A DNA stretch of 64,000 nt from Rhea pennata (taxonomy: Eukaryota; Chordata; Aves; Rheiformes; Rheidae), in assembly GCF_028389875.1 (NCBI RefSeq), contig NC_084663.1, positions 216,218,876 to 216,282,875 on the forward strand, in the 5' to 3' direction. The notes below the pieces were generated by a model that saw only the letters and a program-made list of their open reading frames with translations, did not search any database and was not told where the DNA came from. The position numbers were made by a program, and so were the translations under genes. This document shows positions 1-13,319 of the stretch, piece by piece (the stretch's first letter is position 1; each line of letters opens with the position of its first letter).

Positions 1-662
1 AGGATACCTACCTGCAGGATATATTTTCTCCTCCAATTAACACTTGCTCCAGAGCGGCTCCCATGAGCAAGGGAGATCAAGCTGATCTTAGGTCGACTGG
101 CAAGATCTCCAGCAGAGACAACTCCGAGGAGGCAGGGTATCTCAGCTGCAACGTGAACCGTCAAGTAGTACCAATTACTGGAACAGGGAAAAGCTACAAG
201 ACACAGCATCCAAAGGCAGCTGATCCCAAACTCTGTGCTACATCTCAGATCAGGTTGATTTCAGTCAGTGTGTCCTTTGCCACTAACTTAGGTACCATAC
301 CCTGGCGTCCCCATGGTCTCTGCGGGGTGTCCAGGGTTTAGCAGCCCTGGAGAGCAGGTACACCGAATCCCTCATCTTAAATTTATGTGCCACAGGGTGG
401 CGATGACTACTGGACACTTGCAGGAGGCAGTTTGAGTGCGGAGGGGGAGTTCTGAGGCTTGGTGGTGCTTGAGTGGTTCAGAGAAGTTGGAAATTGCTGG
501 TTAGGGGCACGTACAGGCTTTTTAATGGTTTGCTTTTTCTTGGACTTGCCCTTGCAATTAACTTTTGTCATATGTCATTGATCTCTCTTTCTGAGAAGAA
601 GGTATTCAGAGCTCCATTACCATGGTGATGAGCAGGATGTTGAGTGTCTGCACTGGGAGAGG
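1..662. other. Intergenic, no gene seen
   Basis: This is the flank downstream of the minus-strand OR that follows. Only short open frames with no recognisable motif occur, the longest being 92 codons at 63-341. I see no repeat of known family. Confidence 0.5.
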
Positions 663-1658
663 TTATCTCTGCTTGCTTGTACCTACCCACTTAAAGGGGC
701 CTGAAACCAACTCTCTTTTCTTCAGCAGTTTTAACAGGTGCTCCCTGATCTCTTTGGTCCTCACACCGTAGATGATAGGATTGATAACACACGGCAGTAA
801 CAGGTATGTCATGCTGATCAGGTTGTGCACATCCCCAGAGATGGACTTCGCCATGCGATATACTATCGAGGAGGAGAGGCTGGAGAGGTAGGTTGTCAGG
901 ATGACCATGAGGTGAGTGGCACATGTGTGGAAGGCTTTGTGCCGGATGTTCCCAGAAGCAATTTTCAGGGCTGTGCGGATTATCTTGCAGTAGGATGTCA
1001 GGAGGAAGCCCAAGTCGAAGATGATTGTGATGGCTCTCATGGCGAGCCCTACTATCTTGTTCCTGGAGATATCCCCGCAGGACAGGCTCACCAAGGCCAT
1101 GTGCTCGCAGACAAAGTGCTCGATGACATTAGAGTGGCAAAAATGCACTTTGGATGCCAGGATGACCACGGGGCTGACGAAAGAGATGCACCTCACCACT
1201 GCAGCCAGGGATAACTTGGCCAGGTATTTTCTGGTCATTATGTCTGTGTAGCGCAGTGGGTTGCAGATGGCCACATACCTGTCCAAAGCCATGAGGAGGA
1301 GGATGTTGCAATCCAACATGATGAAGAAGTACAGGAAGAACATCTGTGCCAAGCAACCCCCCAGTGAGATGTGGCTGAGATCAAAGACAAAACCCAGTAG
1401 CATCCTGGGCACAAATGTGCTGGAGCTGCAGAGATTGACAGTCAGCAGCAGAGCGATCAGCAGGTACATGGGGGAATGGAGGCTTTCCTCCACCCTCACG
1501 GTGTAGATGAGGATGGAGTTTGCTATGATAATCAATAGGTACAGGCAGAAAAAAGGGATGAAGAGGAGGAATCTAGACTCTTGGACCCCAGGGAATCCAA
1601 CCAGGAGGAATTCAGCCTGAGATGTGCTGGCCAAATCCGTCTGGTTCCAGCCTGCCAT
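663..1658 (-). CDS. Class I olfactory receptor (OR55/56-like), intact
   Basis: A single-exon odorant receptor of 331 residues, a seven-transmembrane GPCR of the sensory neuron membrane that would signal through the olfactory G protein. Visible features are an N-terminal glycosylation site NQT (residues 5-7), LHSPMY at 60-65, the conserved extracellular Cys102, ALDRYVAIC at 124-132, the class I extra cysteines at 174, 184 and 194 (VCEHMA), TSYCKI near 221, KAFHTCATH at 241-249 and NPIIYG at 293-298. The length is slightly above the usual 310-320 because of a basic C-terminal tail. It differs clearly from the OR51/52-like genes further along, and its middle (VIEHFVCEHM) suggests an OR55/56-type family, which is only a guess. 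The nearest relative in the window is the pseudogene at 7.86-8.48 kb on the opposite strand. The start is supported by a splice acceptor 42 bases upstream. Confidence 0.93.
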   Translation of the reverse strand: MAGWNQTDLASTSQAEFLLVGFPGVQESRFLLFIPFFCLYLLIIIANSILIYTVRVEESLHSPMYLLIALLLTVNLCSSSTFVPRMLLGFVFDLSHISLGGCLAQMFFLYFFIMLDCNILLLMALDRYVAICNPLRYTDIMTRKYLAKLSLAAVVRCISFVSPVVILASKVHFCHSNVIEHFVCEHMALVSLSCGDISRNKIVGLAMRAITIIFDLGFLLTSYCKIIRTALKIASGNIRHKAFHTCATHLMVILTTYLSSLSSSIVYRMAKSISGDVHNLISMTYLLLPCVINPIIYGVRTKEIREHLLKLLKKRELVSGPFKWVGTSKQR

Positions 1659-1700
1659 CCTGGAGTGTCAATCTGCTGCAAGGTCTCAGCTTTCCTGAAC

Positions 1701-1716
1701 CTGAAAGAAAACATGA
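1701..1716 (-). promoter_or_regulatory. Splice acceptor before the OR start codon
   Basis: On the minus strand a pyrimidine-rich tract ends in TTTCTTTCAG, with the exon continuing at 1700. That leaves about 42 bases of 5' UTR before the ATG at 1658. OR genes usually have non-coding 5' exons and one coding exon, so this fits. The upstream exon itself cannot be located by eye. Confidence 0.6.
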
Positions 1717-4700
1717 TTTCTCCCTCTGCCTATACAGATCTCTTCTCACTGTAATGAAATTCTTGTTATGCTGGACAGGCCAAGGAACTCAGCTGCGAGA
1801 AAGGGAGAAAGCCTGATCTCTGACAGAGGACTCCGCTCATACAGCAAATGCAGTGCTAAACGTGTCACGATGTCCATGGGCAAGACTGCAGTGGCTCACA
1901 TGAAAACTGGTGTATACACAGAAGATCTTGGAACAAAGCACATCCTTGCTGTGTTCAGGAGCGAAGATGACACGGATGCTTGCACTTGTAGAAACACCAA
2001 AACAGGGACATGAGACAACTGATTCCCTCCCCCCCCCCCCCTTACTTTACCTGGTCCTGCAGCTCAGGGCTTTACAGCAATACTGTGGCGGCTCTGATGA
2101 ACCTTGCAGCAGTAATATCCAAGTCCAAAGGAATCCATTGCCTGTACTTTCTGTTCAGTTCCTTTGGTATCTGAAAGGCTGCAGAAGCCTTGAAAATGAG
2201 TTCAAAATTCTGATTATTTGTATTAAAGAAGCACTTAAACACTCCAGCTTTCAGGAGTTACTGTGCTAAGTCCTTCTCAAACAGTTCTAGCCTGCCAGCA
2301 ATTTTATCCACTAACCAGGAGGGCCTGGGAGGAGGGAAATAGAGAAAGGAGGAATAAACTCATAACCTGAGCCGAAGGCTGAGCCGGGTCTCTTCTGCCT
2401 CACCCTTGCACTGAACCACCAGGTCTCTCCACCCGGGTGATGCTCAGAGCACGTTTCTCAGTGGGAAACAAAGCCGGCAGTATTCCTGCGAGGCAAAGGG
2501 CAGGTTTCAATGTGCACATGAGCCCAGCGAGCTGCGTTTACGGTCTCCATAAATCCATGCGCATGCATGCAAGCTACAGCCCTCGGTGCCTGTGCAGTTT
2601 GATAGCGCGCTGAAGGGGACTGACCCTCCCAGACAGGACCCAGACAGCTCTCCCTCCTGCACGTGTGTTGATCCACAGACAGCATTAGCTTCTGACAGTC
2701 CCAGATAGGGACCCCTCTCTCTTTTCCACTCATGCACTCATGGCCTGTGCTCAGTCTACTGGGACCATCCTATTTTCCTCCTCCTCGTCTTCACGACTAT
2801 CATGGTCTAGTGGTGAAAATAAATATCCTCATTTCTCTCCCATCAAGTTTTTTTCTACCCCCAGCTTCCCACAGATAGTTTAGTATTGGTTTTAAGATTT
2901 AGCATTATTGATGTTCCTGACGCTTTGCATCAGATGTCATGAAGCAGGCATGTGTTTTGTTCAGGGTGAGGAAGCAGGCGCAGAACACCTCACTGCTACA
3001 ACAGAACATAAAATATTCACCGCATGTTTTTGGCCTTGCTAGAGCTACGATTCCTCGGGAATCTCAATCAGTTTATGGCAGGGATTAGCTGTTCTGCTGC
3101 AGAGCTGAAACCTGGGTCCTGATGCAGCCCGTCCTATCTGTCCTGTGACTCTCAAGAAGGTACCAGTGATAAATACACCTTGCCTGGGAAGCCTTGGGGA
3201 AGGGGGGCACAGACCGTGGAGCACTTGCCCTCCTCTCTCCCTCTCTGCCCTGCCCCTTACCTTTGCCTGTCTAACGGGGAGCTCAGCGCCTGCAAAGTCG
3301 CCTGCATCAGGGCTGGTGAATGAGGCCGCTGCTGTCACGCGTGGGAGCGTTCACTCTCCCGTGGAAGGGGCAGGAGCGGGGGGGGGGGGGGGGCTTTGCT
3401 ATGAGCCTGTGAGTGCAGACGAGTGTGTTTCTCCTTGTTCTGGAAGGATGAAAGTCTTTGTCAGTGTTAGCAAAGAATAACTAAATACAATTATCAACAC
3501 AACTCCTTTTGGGGGATGGAGATTAAAGTGACTCAGGATTGACTGAAGCATCTCAGTTTTTCTGTCTTTATCTTTAGCAGATCTTTTCCACTCTGTTATT
3601 TCCTTTAGAAAAATGTAAATCCCTATTTTCCTATTTTGAGCTGAACACCAGTCCTGCCCCAGCACTGACCAAAGCCTTTCTCTTCCTTCTGGCAACAGAC
3701 CAAAATAGAGAGAGACAGAATTTCTCAGCTTGGGCTCCTGCAGGATGGCAATGCAAGAGCCTGAGAATCCTTTCAGTAGGGCTTAAGGGAAGTTCCTGGG
3801 TCACCACACCCAATTCCTGCTGTCACAGGTGTTACTGCATATGATCTTCAAAAGCAGCACTCTGAGTGCTTTCTTGAGACTAATTTGGCTGTTTCCCCTT
3901 CTACTCAGCTCTTCCTGCATCTCGTTGCTCCAATAGCGAGAACTGGTCTCCTTTCAGCCTAATAAATCTATTCAGTTGCTACCTTACTGTCCTGGGATCG
4001 ACAACGGCCTTTATTTTACATTGCTCATCTCCTTCCCAGGCGTCCACCCACCAAGCAATCCGGTCCTCTCCTGGCTCTCCTCTAGCCAGACTAAACTGAG
4101 CTCTGCTAGTGTCCTCTCCTAGGCTCAGGTCCAACATGGCTGAAGCAGGGGTACTACTGAGGAATTTTTCTCCTACCAGATGCCCCATGTTGCAGGGGCA
4201 CTTGGTGGTGTGGCAGAAGGATTTTTTTTTCCTGCGTGGAAATGCACTCACCTGGACTGAAGCACAGCAGGAACGAGGAGTCCTCAGGCTGGGAACAGGA
4301 TCCAGTAGCTCCATCCTTGGCTCTGGAAACAGCTATTTATCACGGCTGCTAGCACATCCCATGGGGGTGTGTGTGTGTGTGCTGTAATAGACAGTGTCCC
4401 AGAGGAGGCCACTTTTTAAGACATGACTCAGGCGGCTTTGGTCTCTTGAGCTCAGCAGGCAGATGTATTCCTTCTTGTGCTCCAAGTCTCTGCAGCAATG
4501 CATAGCTTCCCATCAGCCTTGACCCAAGAAGGATCATTTTAGACCCAATGAACCAACACATGCATCAGCAGTATGTACTCACCAAAGTGCCTGATGGGAC
4601 AGAAACGTTATTGGGACTTTCCTTGGGAGAGGAGCAGGGATGGAGGGGTTCCCTCAGCGGGAAATCCGCCATGGGCATGTGCATCGTCTTTACGGGACAT

Positions 4701-7700
4701 TGGAGAGAGGGGCACGTGTGGCCTGAACGCCTCTCCACCAGTGCACGACAGAGTGAATGTGCCAGGGACTCCAGAGTCCATCTGCAAAATGCCAACCCTG
4801 CTGCAGATAGCTGAGGATCACCCCTGCGTTGACCAGAATGGAGATGGGAGCTCTAAGGATGAACTGTGGCAGCACAGGAAGAAGCAGCCAAGTTTTCCAG
4901 AGCTGGGTGGGAGCCTACACCAGAAGTGGGAGGTGACAGTGCAAACAGGGAGCCATTTGAGCATGGCCAAAGGGCTCCCCATGCAAATGCCACAACCCTT
5001 GTACCATGAAGTGCACTGGGATAAAAAGCATCCCTATTAAAAACAGATGCAGAAATGATAAAGAAGGAGAAAACACATGGAGGAGGAGATGCTGGATGTG
5101 CAAGCTGGAAGTGCAGGCAAGAGAAATGATGGGCAATGAGAAAATCTTCTTTAAGGAACAGAAGAAATCTTGTGGCCAAAGGCAGCTGGGTAAACTGTGG
5201 GTGTTAGTGGGGACCGGCAGAAGTGCTTGCATGCCTTTCTGCTCCGCACTTGGAATGAAGCTGGAGCTTCTCTTGATCCCATATGATAGCACAGGTGGAA
5301 GGGAAAGTTTGACATTTACTACAAAGGAGGTTGTGAAGCAGCAGCTGCTAAAATTAAATTGGGTATCTGACATCATATGGCTGAGAGGAACAAATTGAAG
5401 GGCTCTCCAATGCACCCAGGGTGTTTTTCTTGTAAGTGCTTGAAACTGGTGTTTCTCTCTGGTGCTGCCTGTGCTCAGTGGTGCAGCACTGGCAGTCTGT
5501 GGAGGTGGCTCCAGGATCTAGGAAAAAAGACAGACCTGAACCCACTTTGGTTAGCATGCTCCAAATCCCCACTAGTCAGGACCTCTGCTCACCTGCAGCC
5601 AGATCCCAGAGTACCTGATGTGCCCTGGGAACAGGAAAGAAACAGTTAATAGAGGACTCTGCCAACACACAGCCAGAGACTAAAAATATAATTCATGGCA
5701 GTCAGCTCAGTTTCACAGAAGGTAGGTTTCTGGCAAGGAAACCTGCTATCTTTCCTGCAGGATTGTATGTTCATCTGCTGATGTGTGTGGGCTGTAACAT
5801 AGGTGGATTTCTCCAAGGCATCTGTGGAAAGCTGTGCGAGGCCTTGGTTAGAAACCTTGTGCTATGAGGCGTGAACAGGGTGCAGCTGACGGTTCAAGCA
5901 GCTGATGAGTCACTCATGGTGCTCAAGGCAACATTACTAATAAGGAGGCCTCAAGGCTGTTCATAGCAAGGACTTCCAGCAATTACATCTTCCTCCAATT
6001 CTATTAAAGATTTTGTTGACAATCTGGATACCAATATGAGATCTTGAAACTTCTGTCCTGTGTGATAAATCCACCTCCTCCCTGGGTGATGCCTCCCTGG
6101 TGCTGTCAGTGCAGTCTGTGATGAGGCCCTTAATGACAGCATCAAACAAGACTGGTCCTGAGCCCCAGGACTGCAGTGTCCTTGGGGCTGGATATTTTGT
6201 CATCAGTGCTGCCCAGTAGCATCTCTTCTCCAACCTCCCCGCTCCTCTGTGTTGCCCTGCTCTTGAGCTGCCACTTTACCAGGGTCCAGGCCAGCCTGTT
6301 TCCACCACCAGCAGTTATCAAGGACAGCTGGTCTGACACCACCTCCTTTGCGTCAACCTGTGATGTGTCTTAACCCATTTCTACTCAGCTCTTGGTATTC
6401 CTCTCTTTAAGGCCAGCAGTCATTTACTGGATGAGTCACAGAACAGCACAACTTGGGCAAAAAATCAAATACTGATCACCAGGGGATTTATAAACAACCC
6501 TGGAAATCTAATATGTAATAAAAATGGAAAGAGGAGAGATAGGCAGCAGGCAGTATGAATGCAAATTACGATATTAATGAAGTTGCTGGGAAAAGCCAAA
6601 GTCTGTAGGAAATCTGCAGCCCTGACTGCAAGGTGAAGTCTGAGATCTACCTCCTCCAAACATTAAGAATATATTCTCTAAATCTGTACACTCACTAAGT
6701 GCCAAAAGTGGTAAAATTACTGTCAACATTGCAGAGAAAATGGTTTGGTCAAGTTCTGTGTTTGGAGAGAAGCTGGCCAGTGCCCCAGCATCGCATGGAG
6801 ATTAAGAAGCACTTTTAGGCCCTTCAGGTCTGAAGTGTCTGAGAACATCTGCTGGAGGAAACTTCTGAATTGACCACTCTATTTCTCTTCATATTTGAAT
6901 TGGCTGAGAAGGACTTTGCCCAAAATACAGCAACCGAGAAGTGCTGGTGTTTTGCCAGGGCTGGAAAACTGGGTCACTCACCCAGGCAAGGGAGTGGCAT
7001 CAGGATCAAGCTGCAAAGGATTGAAAGACTAGAAAGTCATCAGAGTCACTCAACATGGCCACAGGTTTAATATGTTTTGTTACTCAGATTCCAGTGTTAG
7101 GATGTGTGGAAAAGGTGACTACATAGACATAACACTGTAAGATGTTGAGTGAGCACACTGGTACGTTCTCACCCAACTACACGCGTTGTGAACGGATGAC
7201 AGCACAAGAAGTGCCCAGATGTGATCTCAAGAAAAGACCAGCAATGCAGGATCCCCATTGAACGATGAGGGCTGGGGAAGTGATGAAAATGATCAGCAAT
7301 TCAGAAAATGTGGCCCAAAACCTCATGAAAGACTGAAAGAACTGGTGACATTTAGTACAGAGAAGACTGAGGGGAAGACACAAAACAGTCTTCAAACACT
7401 GTTGCAGAGAGACCAAGCAAAGCTTTCAACAGCAAAGAAAGATACACAGTGTAGAGGGGTCGTAACTGTGGAACCTGTTGGCCAGTTCCAACAGGGTAGA
7501 AAAGAGCAATCCCCAAAGCATGAAATCTCAGCTGGGTTCATGAAAATGGGCTGGCAAGAGAGAGGAAAGGAGAGTATCTGGAGAAGGGCTGCAGCATGTG
7601 TGCATGCACACTGGACACTGGGGAATCCACGCAGGAAATGCCTACACAAATCCCAAGGTTTGTAAGTTTTCCAGGTCCCACAGCCCCCTGGGAGGAAGAG

Positions 7701-7859
7701 ATCAAAATGAAAGAGCCAAAGGGGATGTTCCCTCTCACTGGATCCTCCTGTGGAAGTCCACCACCACCCAGAGAAGTTCAGGAAGAAGAAGGATGCCACG
7801 GACCTGTATTTCCTCTTCTCTTTACTCTCTGTGTATTGGCATAATTCCCCTCCTCCCAC
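1717..7859. other. Long intergenic stretch, no gene seen
   Basis: Six kilobases with only short frames, none showing a protein motif. It contains a poly-C run near 2029-2041, a poly-G run near 3380-3394 and a short (GT)n tract near 4363-4381. I recognise no transposon in it, although old decayed ones could be missed. Confidence 0.45.
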
Positions 7860-8479
7860 CCCAAACTGATCTTCAGCTTCTTGTCTGATGTCAGCAGCAT
7901 CTCCCCGTTTGGGTGCCTGGTGCTCTTCTACGTCCTGTTACCAGCGAGACCAGTGGGATGTTGCTTGTGGTGTTGGACAGGTAAGTGGCCACTGGCAAGT
8001 CCCGGTGTTTTTTTGGAGAACGTGAGCAGGCCCTCCTCAGGCCACCTTTTCCTCCTGACCATGCCAAGAAATGTGCCTGTTGTCAGTCCTTGCGATTGCT
8101 CTGTCCTCCCAGGAGCATTTCTATCAGTTCAATGTTCAAAATTTCAGCTGCTTATGCATGGCCCCACTGAGCCTGGCACATGGGGAGGTTTCCAGGAGCA
8201 AGGCAGCAGGGAAGGTTGTCAGAAGCACTGTCACCCAGCCCTTGCTTCAAGAACATCCTGATGTCTTTGAGCTTCAGCGAGCTGCCTGAGAAAAGCCTTC
8301 TGCACCAGATGTATGGACTTGCTCATGGCCTCGAACTGCTGCTCCCATTCTCTCCCTTCCTGTGTATGGGAAGCACAGTGTCCACCATGTACAGCCTTCT
8401 CTGCATCATGTGCCTGTTCCCCCCCATCAATCCCTTCATCCATGAGCTGAGAACAAAGCAGACCTGGGAGAATGCTTAG
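7860..8479 (+). pseudogene. Olfactory receptor pseudogene, relative of the 0.7-kb OR
   Basis: Broken OR remnants lie in several frames. At about 7958-7996 the reading MLLVVLDR, a stop, then VA corresponds to the OR motif around DRYVA. At about 8120-8180 the frame FYQFNVQNFSCLCMAPLSL lines up with FCHSNVIEHFVCEHMALVSL of the intact OR at 663-1658, which places it in the same family. At 8380-8479 the last transmembrane segment survives as PPINPF followed by ELRTKQ, ending at a stop. The N-terminal part through TM3 is missing or unrecognisable. At least two frame changes and one stop separate the pieces. It lies on the strand opposite to its intact relative, about 6 kb away. Confidence 0.7.
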
Positions 8480-10319
8480 ATGGAGCAAGTGGCCATGGCT
8501 CCGTCTCCTGAGACCTTTTGCCTGTGTCCTCCCTTTCAGCTTTGCTCAAGGTGGGGGGTGACATCTCTTGCTCAAGGTGAACCACATCTCAGTGACGCAA
8601 GTTGGGGTCGAGTAAGTACCTGCAAGCTCAGTTCCCAAGGGTGCTGGGAGAAACAAAGTCCTCCAGGAGAATGGTAATGAGCTGCTGGGTCCCTTCCTTG
8701 GCTGTGCTCCACCAGCTCCTGGCAGGGCAGGGCGAGGCCTGAATTCGGAGGTATGGTCATTGCCATGGGGTGGTACAGTCACACTCCTGCCATCATCTGC
8801 AACTGCCCCGGCTGCAAATGGGGCTGACAAACCTCAGCACAGCTCAGCTGGGAGCCTTCACACAACGAACGCCTCCGTCCGAGCTTCAGGCCTTTAATTT
8901 GACCATTTTTTGAGGGCTGGCTCTTGCGCTCTTGGACATAATGCTGCAGGTGGCAGCTTCTGGGCTCTCCTCAAAGCCTTCTCTGATTTGGGCACTAACA
9001 GTTAATTTTCCTGTGTAGATACCAAGCAGAGACAAAGGCAGAGACAGGTGGAAGGTTCCCACTGGTGCTCTTGTAGCAGCACCATGATGCCCTGGAGCCC
9101 TGGTGCTCCATGGCTGAGAGCCATGGCAGTGGGCAGGGTGCTGCTTCTGGGCACCTCCGCCGTTCAGCTTCCTAGCCACGTTTCCTTTCTCCCGTCTGTT
9201 TGATGTATGTGTTACTCTGCTACCTTTAGGGAATGGCTTTTGATTTGCACTTGAAACCTGAATCCTACGTGCTCACTCCATGTTTCCATGGAAGCTGAGA
9301 CTGTTTCCTGCAGCCTTTTCTTTTTATATCTTTTATGTCTTTTTATATCACATCTTTGCTGTTTGCATTTAACCCCACAAGCTATATCACAAAGGATCGG
9401 TAAGAGCCTTGGCACCAGGATAGGTAGGAAAAGTACAACAAGAAACATCTTTGTAAGGTTTGTCTCTGGTGAGGGCGTCCATTGCAATGCAGTTATTACC
9501 AAGCCTTGGGCCTGATCCTGGGCAAACCCATGAACCATGTCTGTTAAACAGCACCAAAGAAAGTTTCTAGACATGCAGCCCCTGTGTTATGGCTATTTGT
9601 GCTTGCACAAGGAGCACCCTTCAGCCAGGTCCAGGACATGGATTGAGTGTTACCATGGGCCAGGGACTGCTTCTGGGGCAGGTTAGATGCAACTAACCTG
9701 TTTTAAAGGCTCAACAGCATGGACTTCGGCCACTCAGGGCTGGAGGACAGCTCTGGGCATATTAAGTGTACAAATATAGGTGGTATCCACAGGAGCAGAA
9801 GACCTCGAAAAGGGCGTGAGGAGGAACAGGTCTTATCAGAGCAGCGTTAGGGCAGGAGGTTTCTCCATAAACCCTTTCCATTTGTAAAGTCTCTAGCCTG
9901 AAGCTGCCCATGCCAGATGCCTGATGCACACGTGACTCAGAGGCTCCTGGGAATGCAGGATGTGCTGCATTGCCTATGCTGAGGTGCTCTGGGGGAGGAT
10001 CAGGCCACCAGTGCTGCAGGGGACACCTGGCCAAGGAGCCCCGTCCTTGCGGTATGGCCCAGTGCCCCTCTGCAAGGGCAGCCCTCCTGGCCAAGGGACA
10101 CGTGCCAGGTTGGTGCTGCTCTCCTCCATTGCCTGCCCGACTGTCCTTGGCCATGACACTTCCCAGATTAGTGTCCCTGGGCATCCCTGAGTACCTGCAT
10201 ACAGACCAGGGCTCGGCGGTGGGGGTGTGTGTGTACCCCAAACCCAACTCTGCATGTCTGTATGTGCGCAGCTGCGTGCGTACCGGGATGATGACTTTGG
10301 CTGAGAGCAAGAGAAAACA
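8480..10319. other. Intergenic, no gene seen
   Basis: Short overlapping frames on both strands without motifs. GC content rises towards the right end. No repeat family recognised. Confidence 0.45.
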
Positions 10320-10369
10320 TCTTTACTTCACCTCAAAAACACCGTGACAACATTCAAAAGCTCCCGGAG

Positions 10370-10680
10370 GAGCAGGACCCAGATTTCGGCCGTTGTCCCG
10401 AACTCGAGCAGGGGCTGCCCGTGCCGGGGGAAAGGACGGCCACCGCCTTCCCGCTGGGACCGGCGGGGATTTCTGCACTGGACGTGCAGGACGCGTGCAG
10501 CTCCGGGTGGCAGGCGGGGGATGGCAGGGAGGTGACAGAAAGGGGGGTGGCAGGGGGAGGTGGCAGTGCTGCTCTCTGGCCACGAGGTGCCTCCCGCGCT
10601 CCACTCGTGGTCCCTCCACCGGCGCCCGACCAGGCGGGGTCCCCCCGGGCAGCCCAGCTTCCTGCAGGAGGGAGGGAAAA
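10370..10680. promoter_or_regulatory. GC-rich, CpG-dense patch
   Basis: About 300 bases are strongly GC-rich with many CpG dinucleotides (for example around 10387-10500), in contrast to the flanks. Several frames are open on both strands, as expected of GC-rich DNA. It could be a CpG-island promoter or a small exon, but I cannot assign a gene. Confidence 0.4.
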
Positions 10681-10710
10681 GGTTTGGAGGAGCATTTATG
10701 ACCATGTTTT

Positions 10711-13319
10711 TTAGTTCCTAGATTAGTCTGGCTGTAGGAATAGCCGCAGCAGTGGCCAAGGGCTGCTTTCCCTCTTCCGAGCGTTTGCTGGTCACTGACT
10801 AGTTAACAGTAATTGCTGCGGCTGCAAAGGTCAGGGCAGCTCTGCAAGGGCGATGTCTTGTATTAGAGCAGCTGCTGCTGTGGGAGGAGAGAGAGCAGCT
10901 CGGGGGCAGCCCCCTCCTCTGCAGCCCGAATCAGCACCGTGGGCCTCGCTGACCTGCTGGGCCTTGAAGGGGTTTGGGCACCCTCCCCGGGCACCTGGGT
11001 GCTGCTCCTGCTGCCACGGTCCTCCTGTGCCCTGAGACCCGCTGCAAGGGTTGTGTGTGAGGTTGTCCCTCCATGCGGTCCAGCATCCCAGTGTGAAAGG
11101 GGCTGCAGAGCACCGGGCCCAGCAGCTCCGGGCAGCACTGATGCACCCTGGGGCGCGTTTTGCTCCAGCAGCCCCGAGCTGGATGCCAGGGGCTCTGTGG
11201 GGCCCTATGTCCAGCCACGCTCTGGAGGGAAGCGGCAGCTCTTGCACTGCTCTTTACCAAGAGGGTTCGCCCGCAGATCCCTCTCCCCCGCCCGGGCATC
11301 GGCTCGCGCAGCGCTGGGTGGCTCAGCCTGCTGCAGCGCCTGGTGGGTGCCTTCCCCTCCCGGACGTCTGGGCTCCCACATCCCACGGCCACACAAGGGG
11401 ATGCTGGAGATGGGCGGACGTTTTGCAATCCCGGCTCTGTCCCTGACCACTGTCAGACCAGCCCCATCCCCATCCCCTCTGTGCCCAGGCCCACCTGGGG
11501 CTCATCCCAGTCCGACAGCAGCGATGGGAGGTGGTGGTGGTGGCCAAGGGCCCCATCCCTGATGCTCTCAGCTCCTCCACGGCCCCGTCCTGCCCCAGCC
11601 TGGGAGCTGTGTGCCCCCCCTTGCAGTGCCACAGCTCGCACACGCAGCGAAAAACCCGTGTGGGTGGAAACAGGCTCTCTGCTCATGGGGACGAGCAGCT
11701 GCCCCAGACCCAGGATGAGCTGTGCTGACCTGGTGAAACTGGGCTGGGACCTGGGATTTTGCAACTGAGCTGTCAGTGCACCAGGAGCGAAACTGCGCCG
11801 AGACCTAAGAGCCTGGACTGCTCCTGTTTGCAGATGGGCAGGAGACTCTGCTCCGTCCCCTGGCCCTGCAAGGGGACTTTGGACTCGGCTGCCTGTCACC
11901 TGACAGACTGGGGCATCCTGGTGTGGTATTTCAGGGCCCTCTGACTTGTATTCTTTCCTGGCTTTCAAACAAGTCAAAAGTTAAAAGCAATTGAAAGTTT
12001 GTTTGTTCTTTTTTTTTTTTTTTTTTTTTCCCCAGGAAAGCTCCCTTCCCGGGAGCATGCATCCAATTAGTGCTAACGAGGTGGATGGGTAATTGCAGCT
12101 CAGGTCACAGGAGGGTTCCTTAATGGCTGGTGGCCGGGTGCCTGGCCCTGGGCCTCCTGGTGGGTCGCAGATGGGCCAATTAGCAACTTTGCAACTGTTG
12201 CTACTTCCAGCAGGGGATTTTTGCATCAGTTCCTGCCGGCTGGAGTGCTGGTTGCACCCAGGTGGGACGACCTGTCCCTGCGGAGAGCGGCCGAGGAGTG
12301 CTGCGGAGAGAGACCTGGTGTGCAGATCTCAGCGCTCCCTTAGGTTTGCATCCTGAGCATTTAACCCCTTCCTGGCCTCGTTAGTTCCTGTGCATGACCA
12401 CCCAGGGTGGAGACTTTGGGGCCACTTGTGTGGGCTTGTCTGTGTCTGCTGGGCACCCTGTCTGTGCAAAAGTAATAGCCGAGTCCAAATTTTTCGGTGG
12501 TCTGTAAAAGCCTGAGAGCCACCCCCTGCCCCTAACTCAGCCCCTTACTGGGTGCTGGGACACCTTTAGGGGCTGCAAACACCAAGGTAAGAGGAGAAAA
12601 CCTGTTCTGGTGCTATCTCCAGCTCTAAGTGCTTCTGAGCAGACTTTTAGTGCTGCAGATCCCAAGAAGGGTTTTAAATCACAGCAGTGTAAGGAGAGGC
12701 CGGTGCAGGGTGTTAATTTAGCAGGATTTAAAATGCACATTTATTTCAAGAGTGGCCAGCGGCTGCCCTGAAGGAGGGAAGCGGAGGCTGGGGCCTGGGC
12801 TGTGGGTGGAGGGACAGGTCAAACACTGGCAGGAGGATGGGTGGGAGCAGGGACTGTGCTTAGCCTGTGTCCCCCCCCCCCAAGCTGAATTTGCAAGGGG
12901 CACTATGGGCTAAGTCCTTTTAATTTGTTCGTATCAAGACTGGGCTGTGTGCACGCTGTTGCAGCCTTTCCACACTGGACCCCGGTCCTCAGATGGGGAG
13001 ACCCAGGCCTGTGTATTGCTGAAGGAGCTTGCACCAGCCCAGGAGCTGCCATGGCACCGGGGCCTTTTGCAGCTCTGCAAACAGCCCTGGGGGGGAGCAG
13101 AGACACCCCCTTAACCAGGTATCGCTGCCCAAGCCCACGGGCCTCTGCAGCGTGGGTGCAGATCTGTGTCTTGCTGCTGCACTTGCCAGCACAGGGTAAC
13201 ATGCCCGGGATGCTGGTCTGCCCGGCAGTCATGGCATTAACTTGTTGTTTGCTTTGGACACTTCACCCGAAGGACAGAGGAAAAATCAGCAAGTGCAGTA
13301 ACTGGCTAACAGGCAGAGG
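10711..13319. other. GC-rich intergenic or intronic DNA
   Basis: Long overlapping frames (up to about 207 codons at 10939-11562) are open on both strands because stops are rare in GC-rich sequence. None has a recognisable domain or a codon pattern favouring one frame. There is a poly-T run near 12009-12029 and a C-run near 12870-12881. It may be intronic to the gene ending at 19.7 kb, which is unproven. Confidence 0.4.

Noticed and set aside
10939-11768. Overlapping frames of 202 and 207 codons
   Set aside because: Open on both strands in GC-rich DNA, low complexity, and no motif or clear splice signals.
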